In this document: in pieces, positions 59,147 to 64,000 of the stretch
Position numbering within the stretch: the first letter of the stretch is position 1
Layout: every line of letters begins with the position of its first letter
Assembly: GCA_963932465.1 (NCBI GenBank)
Contig: OZ010800.1
Coordinates: forward strand, 38,058,352-38,122,351
Direction of reading: 5' to 3'
Origin: Maratus speciosus
Taxonomy: Eukaryota > Arthropoda > Arachnida > Araneae > Salticidae
Length of the DNA stretch: 64,000 bases
Made by a program: the position numbers and the translations under genes
The notes under the pieces: generated by a model
What the model saw: only the letters and a program-made list of their open reading frames with translations
Told to the model about the DNA's origin: nothing
Databases searched by the model: none

Positions 59147-59154
59147 GGCAGTTC
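59147..59154. repeat. hAT target duplication, left
   Basis: GGCAGTTC, identical to 61396-61403 on the other side of the hAT element. Confidence 0.92.
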
Positions 59155-59334
59155 CAGGGTTGGCATGATTTAAATCAGCTGATTTTTTTTAAAAAATCAT
59201 TTGATTTAAATCAATTTTTTTTTTTTTTTTAATTATTTAGAAAAAGTTAGGGAACAGATGTGTTATTATCCCACCCTCCGCCATCTTGGATTTTTTTTGG
59301 CGAGAAAACCCCTTTTTCGCCAAGTACCGATATA

Positions 59335-59455
59335 TGCGTATGTTAGGCTTAACGAAAAAAAATGTAAATAATGAAGAAAACATGCGCATGTTAGGCTTAA
59401 CAAAAACAATGTAAATTTGTCTAATTTACATTTTTTTTTTCGTTAAGCCTAACAT
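59335..59455. repeat. Inverted repeat inside the Merlin element
   Basis: 'tatgttaggcttaacgaaaa' with following 'aaaatgtaaat' at 59339-59369 pairs with 'atttacattttttttttcgt' and 'taagcctaacata' at 59424-59456. A second partial copy of the left half (gcatgttaggcttaac) lies between them. Confidence 0.85.
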
Positions 59456-59654
59456 ACACATAAATCACTAAAAAACACATTAAAGAAAATGTAACCAAAA
59501 TTAATTCCCCTCTAAATTAAAAGCAATATTTCCGAAAAAAAATACAAAAATGACATTAGATTCTCTGTAATAAAACCAATATTTCTGGAAAAATACACAT
59601 AAAAATATTAGATTTTCAAGATTACTTACCTTTTTGGGTTTTTTTTTTTTTTAC

Positions 59655-59817
59655 ACTTGAAATACACACTTTAAATAAACAAATTCCGAAAAAATTAAAA
59701 AGTAAAATTCTGGATTATAATAAGTTATATTTCTGACTTGAAATACACACTTTAAATAAACAAATTCCGAAAAAATTAAAAAATGAAAATTCTGGATTAT
59801 AATAAGTTATATTTCCG
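59655..59817. repeat. 81-bp tandem duplication in the Merlin element
   Basis: 'acttgaaatacacactttaa' starts at 59655 and 59736; the two units are nearly identical through 'ggattataataagttatatt'. Confidence 0.92.
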
Positions 59818-60324
59818 ATTCCAGGTTGTATCTCCCGATAACTTAAAATATGAAAAAAAATCTGACTTACTCTCAATATATTCCAACACCTGCTCGTTGA
59901 TAAACTGCCTCCAATCGGCCATAGTATGACTATTAAACTTATACTGCGATACAATTTGATTTGTCTTTGTCCCAATAACAATTTCAAACGTTAGCAAAAA
60001 AATCTCCTCAATCTTCAATTTACTACAACCACTAAACCAGGAACCATATCTAAAAGACATTTCAGTGTTACACTTTTTATTCTGACCATCCACAACTCTC
60101 CTATTACGACAAACCCACGTGCAACAGTCAGAGAATTGCGTTCTTTTTCTAATTTTCAAATCGCCGCTACATTTATTACAACACATGCTAGATTTCAATA
60201 AGCCAATCTCTTTTAAAAAACTAAAAAACAATTCTCTGTCGCGTATCCTCAAAATAAAATGAAAAAAAAAAAGATACAACCTGGTACAAGAGCGAGACGA
60301 CAAGCACGAGAGATGTTCACGCAA
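59797..60324 (-). pseudogene. Merlin transposase, N-terminal part
   Basis: The 175-residue frame contains CCNKCSGDLKIRKRTQF, a CTWVCRNRR-type second zinc-binding pair, and MSFRYGSWFSGCSKLKIEEI followed by FLLTFEIVIGTKTNQI. Zinc ribbon, then S-x-R-x-GSWF, then S-K-L is typical of Merlin / IS1016-like (ISXO2-type) transposases. The DDE catalytic domain is missing, so it cannot be active. The first ~40 residues are low-quality and the true start may be further in. Confidence 0.88.
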
Positions 60325-60463
60325 AAAGCACGCTCTCGCGTCGTAAAAAAGGGGGTTGCCATAATAAGTTACTAGACGCCAAACGCCGGGGTTGCCAGAG
60401 CGATAAAAATCGCCAAATACTCAACATTGCGGAGGGTGGGATAATAACACATCTTAGCCAAAG

Positions 60464-60958
60464 TTAGAAAATGTATTAGATAAAGATAGAATTACAAAAT
60501 TTAAAGCAAGATATGAACAAGCTATTAATGCCTGTCATTTTGCTGGAGTTTTATTAAGTCCCTCTGTTTTAAATCGAAATGAAATTTCATTTAGTGAAGA
60601 GGAAAATAATGAAGGTTTGGTATTCATTAAAGAAAATTGTTCAAATTTTCTCACCACTGTAGCACATTTTCAAGCAAAAAATGGCCCATTCCAAAAATTA
60701 CCATTGCTTGAGAAAAAAGTTTCAGATCTTATGACAGATTATGGTTGGTGGAAGTCTTTTTATGTAATGGGAGGTAAAGAGAGAATCAGTGAAATTGAAA
60801 TTGAATTTATTTTCCAAATAACAACAGCCGTGGCTTCATCTGCTGGAGTAGAAAGACAATTTTCTTCTTTTGGACTAGTTCATTCAAGCCTTCGTAATAA
60901 ATTAGGAGTGGACAAAACTTCTAAATTAGTGTTTTTGTTCAAACAATTAAATCCCTGA
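60464..60958 (+). pseudogene. hAT transposase C-terminal dimerisation region
   Basis: The open frame from the Merlin insertion point to TGA at 60956-60958 (164 residues) includes LENVLDKDRITKFKARYEQA and ACHFAGVLLSP. Near its end it has EIEIEFIFQITTAVASSAGV, ERQFSSFGLVHSSLRNKLGV and KTSKLVFLFKQLN. SSAGxERxFSxFGxxHSxxRNxLxxxxxxKLVFL is the hAT C-terminal dimerisation motif. Catalytic residues and the BED zinc finger are absent. Confidence 0.93.
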
Positions 60959-61395
60959 TTTATTTCTATTTGTGTAAAAGATATTGAATTAATTGCGATT
61001 TTTATCCCTTAATAAATAGTTTGCATTAAATGAATGTTTAATTTGTTTTTTAAATTTCACCATTTTCTATTCATTTACAACATATTTAAGATTATTTCTT
61101 ATTTAGTGTGCACAATTCAATTGCAAAATAATAGAATGGCTTTAGATTAAAGCCTAGATGTTAGTACCAATCAGTAACTAAAATATAGTATTTTCTTAAC
61201 TATATAATTTCTTATGTTATTTTTATAAATTATAAATATTATTTATTCTTTTTTAGTTATTTATTTGCTTCATGTATTGTAAAAACATAAAACCACAATA
61301 ATTAAAAATAGAATTTAAAAAAAATCAAATAAATCTGATTTAAATAAAAAAAATCTGATTTTTCTAAAAAAAATCATGATTTTTTTCCAACCCTG

Positions 61396-61403
61396 GGCAG
61401 TTC
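61396..61403. repeat. hAT target duplication, right
   Basis: GGCAGTTC, matching 59147-59154. Confidence 0.92.
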
Positions 61404-61499
61404 ATCTGAATCAGAATTTGAACCATGGTCTTCAAAAGAGGACACTCCCAAATGCATATCCCTTTCTCACACAGCATTCGCCACATTTAGAACTGGTAT

Positions 61500-62796
61500 T
61501 AGAGGTCTGCACGGGCCGGAATTTCCAGGCCCGGCCCAGCCCGAACGAAAGCTATCTTGGCCCGGCCTGGTGTAAAAATTGGAAGTTCGGCCCGGCCCGG
61601 CCTGTTTGCATTTTTACAGTTCTCGGCCCGGCCCGTACAAAAATCAGTGAAAACAGGCCCGGCCTGACACAATTCCTACAAAAAAAAAAAAAAATCCGTT
61701 TTTGCTCAACATACAATTAAGATTCTTTTAATGAATACTACATACATATTTATGGGAACATTTTACAGTATATTTTACATTACTATGATGTTCGCAAAAC
61801 AGAGAGCACACAATAGTAAACATTAACGATTACTTACAGTGTTTTAGTCATCGTGTCTACAGACATTTCAAAATGGAAATAAGGATTCATTAAAAGATTA
61901 ATGTAGTTCAGAATAAATGGTTAAAAACATGATAATTTTTGAAACTGTATAATAAAAAGTAGATTTGTGAAATATGTCTCTCATTTTTAAGGCGCTTCTG
62001 AAATCCAAAGGAGCTACATTTCAACACATTTATGAATTCTTTTCTTTTCGGAAACGCGTAAGATTGGCAGGTATTCTTATTCAGAAGCTATGTAAATGTC
62101 TTTTTTTTCATAGATAAAAGCAATATATCTTTCTGAAAATACTGTCAAAGTTAGCGTTTTGAATCGAATTTCCGGAAGCGATAGCACAGGAAATGAGAAA
62201 AACGTACAGTCACGTGACAGGAATCTCTGTTATCTCTGTAAGTAATTTATCAAATATGGAAAAAGCTATTCATTTCCAAATGCCTTCAATAGGCAGGCCT
62301 GTCAATTTTATGCCTTTATAGTTAAAAATTTTGTCAGAAAATGTGTCTGAAAGCTTCACATTGTTGAGCAGTGACTATGAGAACCACCTTAAGGTACATT
62401 TCCAAAGATACTGTTAAGAGAAGTTCATTATCACTATTAATACTACAAAACACAATGACTGTTCTACACATCCTGAGATCGATTAAGATCAGTTCCGTCC
62501 CGGCACGATTTTCCTGAAAAAAAAATTAAACTCGGAATCAGACATCGTGTAACTGTACGATGTCGATCTCTACGATGGACATGTTACATTTCTGTAATGA
62601 TGTTGTTAAACTGGCATCGGCTCATGACGCACATTTATACTTCTCGAGAAAATCATATTAACTGAAAATGGCTCGTATTTTATCTGCTTCGCTTAAATTC
62701 TGATATCGGGCCGATAGGCCCGATTAATTTTTTTGCTGGCCCGGCCAGTTGAAAATTCGCCTTCATTCTGCCGGCCCGGGCCCGTGCAGACCTCTA
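61500..62796. mobile_element. hAT-type non-autonomous element with GC-rich ends, 1297 bp
   Basis: TIRs TAGAGGTCTGCACGGGCC and its complement, with a perfect 8-bp target duplication ACTGGTAT (61492-61499 and 62797-62804). The ends carry repeated 'ggcccggcc' motifs, strikingly GC-rich against an AT-rich background. No transposase frame; the 114-residue ORF across its left end is an artefact. The uninterrupted target sequence (atttagaactggtatatca) is preserved in inverted form at 63673-63691. Confidence 0.95.
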
Positions 62797-63420
62797 ACTG
62801 GTATATCATATAAATAAATTACGTTAAAAGCTTCATCTGTGCTTCCGAATGCAGGAATTCTGATAGCAGGGAATAAGGATCTTGTTATTGATAAAGATAA
62901 GGTCAGGAGACAGAAAAAGAAATTTGGAAAGAAGATACAGGAGGAGGAAAGAAGGAAGAAAAATTACAAGCATATTTTTTGATAGTAGAAAAAATAAAAC
63001 GATCTTCATAGAAAAACAGGGAAAAGCGGCACCATTGAGAGAAAGATTAAACAAATATCACCATGTTGTCTGAATGTGGTTCAGAATATTTGGGTCACTT
63101 GACACCTCCTTCTGGTCACTGCGGAGAAATAGCAAAATCATTAGTATACAATTTTCAAAGCTAGAATAAAACTTGCTTTGGAAAAATTTAAGAAGAGAAC
63201 TGCAACATTTGATATGCATTCTTCATACAAATGAGCTTCCACTACGACAACGACATCAACTGTCTAAACTAGATGGTAGAACCATTTGACGTAAGACCTT
63301 TACCAACCCAATCAGAGCAAGATTAATAGAGTACTCAAATCTTAAGCCTTTTGCATTTTTTATGTCCATGAAACAGAAATAAGCTCATAGAAAGGGACAT
63401 GTTCATTTTCGCACGCCATT

Positions 63421-63694
63421 AGTGATATGTGCTTCGTCTTTCTCTCGATGGTGCCGCTTGTCCCTTTTTTTTCTATGAAGATCATTTTACCTTTTCTATC
63501 ATCAAAGAATATGGTTGTAATTTTTCATCGTCTAAGATATTCCTCTTCTTGTATGTTCTTTCAAAATTCTTTTTCTCTCACCTAACCTTGCCTTTATCAA
63601 TGAAGAGATTCTTCTCTGCTGTCACAATTCCTGCATCTTGAAGCAATGATGAAGCTCTTAATGCAATTTCCCAACTGATATACCAGTTCTAAAT
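63421..63694 (-). repeat. Inverted partial copy of the decayed gene
   Basis: On the - strand this segment aligns with 61482-61499 plus 62805-63070: tttagaactggtatatca, then 'gatgcaggaattgtgacagc', then 'gatcttcatagaaaaaaaag', then 'gcggcaccatcgagagaaag'. It translates in part as YISWEIALRASSLLQDAGIV, TAEKNLFIDKGKVR. It lacks the hAT insertion, so it represents the empty site. The two arms flank ~350 bp. Confidence 0.87.
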
Positions 63695-63696
63695 TA

Positions 63697-64000
63697 GGGA
63701 TTGACCGAAGCAGCAAATTTACCGAATACCAAAGCTTCGGCAAAGTGTACACCGAATATTCGGTATTCGGCAACCGAATACTTAAAAATTTACAATACAC
63801 ATTTTTGCATATATTAGCTTTTTTTAATAAACTTTAATTAACATTAAATTCTTAATAATTTAATTCAGTTACATTTTTATTCTTAAATCTAATTACACAA
63901 AAAAATTTAATGACTTCTTTCCACTCGCAAATTCATTAACCCATCACTTATTTTTTGTTATTTTATCACTAGTCAATACCCTAAAGAACCTATGAAAATA
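63697..64000. repeat. Start of an element with CCGAATATTCGG motifs, runs off the window
   Basis: 'agggattgaccgaagcagc' begins directly after the inverted copy, followed by accgaataccaaagcttcgg and 'caccgaatattcggtattcg'. The repeated, self-complementary CCGAATA motifs resemble subterminal repeats of a hAT-type element. The right end lies outside the window. Confidence 0.5.

Larger units (their letters stand above)
59251..60459 (-). mobile_element. Merlin element, internally deleted, 1209 bp
   Basis: Ends GGAACAGATGTGTTATTATC and, reversed, GGCTAAGATGTGTTATTATC; the 31-bp TIRs differ only at bases 3-5. AAAGTTAG is duplicated at 59243-59250 and 60460-60467, the 8-bp size expected for Merlin. 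Removing the element restores an open frame across the hAT. It encodes an N-terminal transposase part and contains an inverted repeat (59335-59455) and an 81-bp tandem duplication (59655-59817). Confidence 0.92.
59155..61395 (+). mobile_element. hAT element, 2241 bp, with nested Merlin
   Basis: Terminal CAGGGTTGG and CCAACCCTG with a perfect 8-bp target duplication (GGCAGTTC). Subterminal regions repeat atttaaatcaNNtgattttt on both sides. The + strand carries the C-terminal part of a hAT transposase; the N-terminal part is missing. A Merlin element occupies 59251-60459. Without it the hAT would be about 1.03 kb, an internally deleted copy. It is inserted in the decayed gene described at 58939-63340. 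Confidence 0.95.
58939..63340 (+). pseudogene. Decayed multi-copy arthropod gene, split by two hAT elements
   Basis: When the two insertions are skipped, coding-like pieces appear in order on the + strand. ILSEDSNSGNFEVGSS is before 59155. SSESEFEPWSSKEDTPKCIS and HTAFATFRTG are at 61398-61493. LKASSVLPNAGILIAGNK with LVIDKDKVRR is near 62827-62915. SIFFDSRKNKTIFIEKQGKA is near 62970-63030, GSEYLGHLTPPSGHCGEIAK near 63078-63140, and LQHLICILHTNELPLRQ near 63201-63250. I recall an uncharacterised protein family of arthropods and other invertebrates, usually in many copies, with LHxNELPLRHLF and a 'GxKYLGHVTP' segment. The family is from memory. Frameshifts and stops make this copy non-functional. 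The part before 59110 is uncertain. Confidence 0.6.

Noticed and set aside
1..64000. CRISPR arrays, tRNA or rRNA genes, prophage or operon structure
   Set aside because: The tandem arrays have no unique spacers of constant size, no cloverleaf or rRNA core sequence was seen, and the gene structure is eukaryotic throughout.

Overview
The window is animal nuclear DNA: AT-rich, with very small protein-coding exons separated by kilobase introns full of DNA transposons, minisatellites and homopolymers. I infer an arthropod, most likely a chelicerate such as a spider, from the protein sequences, the intron sizes and repeat motifs that I associate with spider genomes. This is an inference, not a database result. 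There is no sign of bacterial, plasmid or phage content, and no CRISPR array, rRNA or tRNA was seen.

Three host genes can be read. (1) On the + strand, four exons (1442-1558, 6388-6445, 8121-8196, 21904-21968) join in frame to give the last 104 residues of an M16-family mitochondrial protein, core protein 1 of the cytochrome bc1 complex (UQCRC1) or the closely related beta subunit of mitochondrial processing peptidase. The gene starts upstream of the window. (2) On the - strand, eight exons between 57745 and 23410 join without a frame error into a complete 317-residue FAM86-type protein methyltransferase, EEF2KMT, which methylates elongation factor 2. Its 954-nt coding sequence is spread over 34 kb. 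(3) On the + strand at 58233-58607 lies a MADF (Adf-1-like) domain ORF, head to head with EEF2KMT across 487 bp. UQCRC1 and EEF2KMT are tail to tail, with stops 1.4 kb apart.

The rest is mostly mobile DNA. 1-22000 (UQCRC1 introns) holds two copies of a CAGACCTGCC-ended element with an internal ~32-bp minisatellite, a 956-bp palindromic element, a decayed Ty1/copia pol fragment, a seven-copy ~147-bp array, a dimeric pogo-like MITE and a Helitron-like element with its own ~148-bp array. 23500-57650 (EEF2KMT introns) holds a 740-bp mariner with unusual ~230-bp inverted arms, a 1.8-kb TA-flanked long-TIR element, a mariner remnant, several Tigger/pogo-type elements with TA target sites, a hAT-type element, a second Helitron-like copy in the opposite orientation, a Merlin MITE and a 2.4-kb Tigger with a decayed transposase that ends 15 nt from the exon 1 splice donor. 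58900-64000 is a stratified nest: a decayed multi-copy arthropod gene split by two hAT elements with perfect 8-bp target duplications, one of which is itself split by a Merlin element with its own 8-bp duplication.

I found no clearly new biological system. The most unusual items are the fold-back mariner, the Helitron-like family whose copies carry different arrays of nearly the same period, the nest at the right end, and the recovery of EEF2KMT from fragments too small for ordinary ORF calling.
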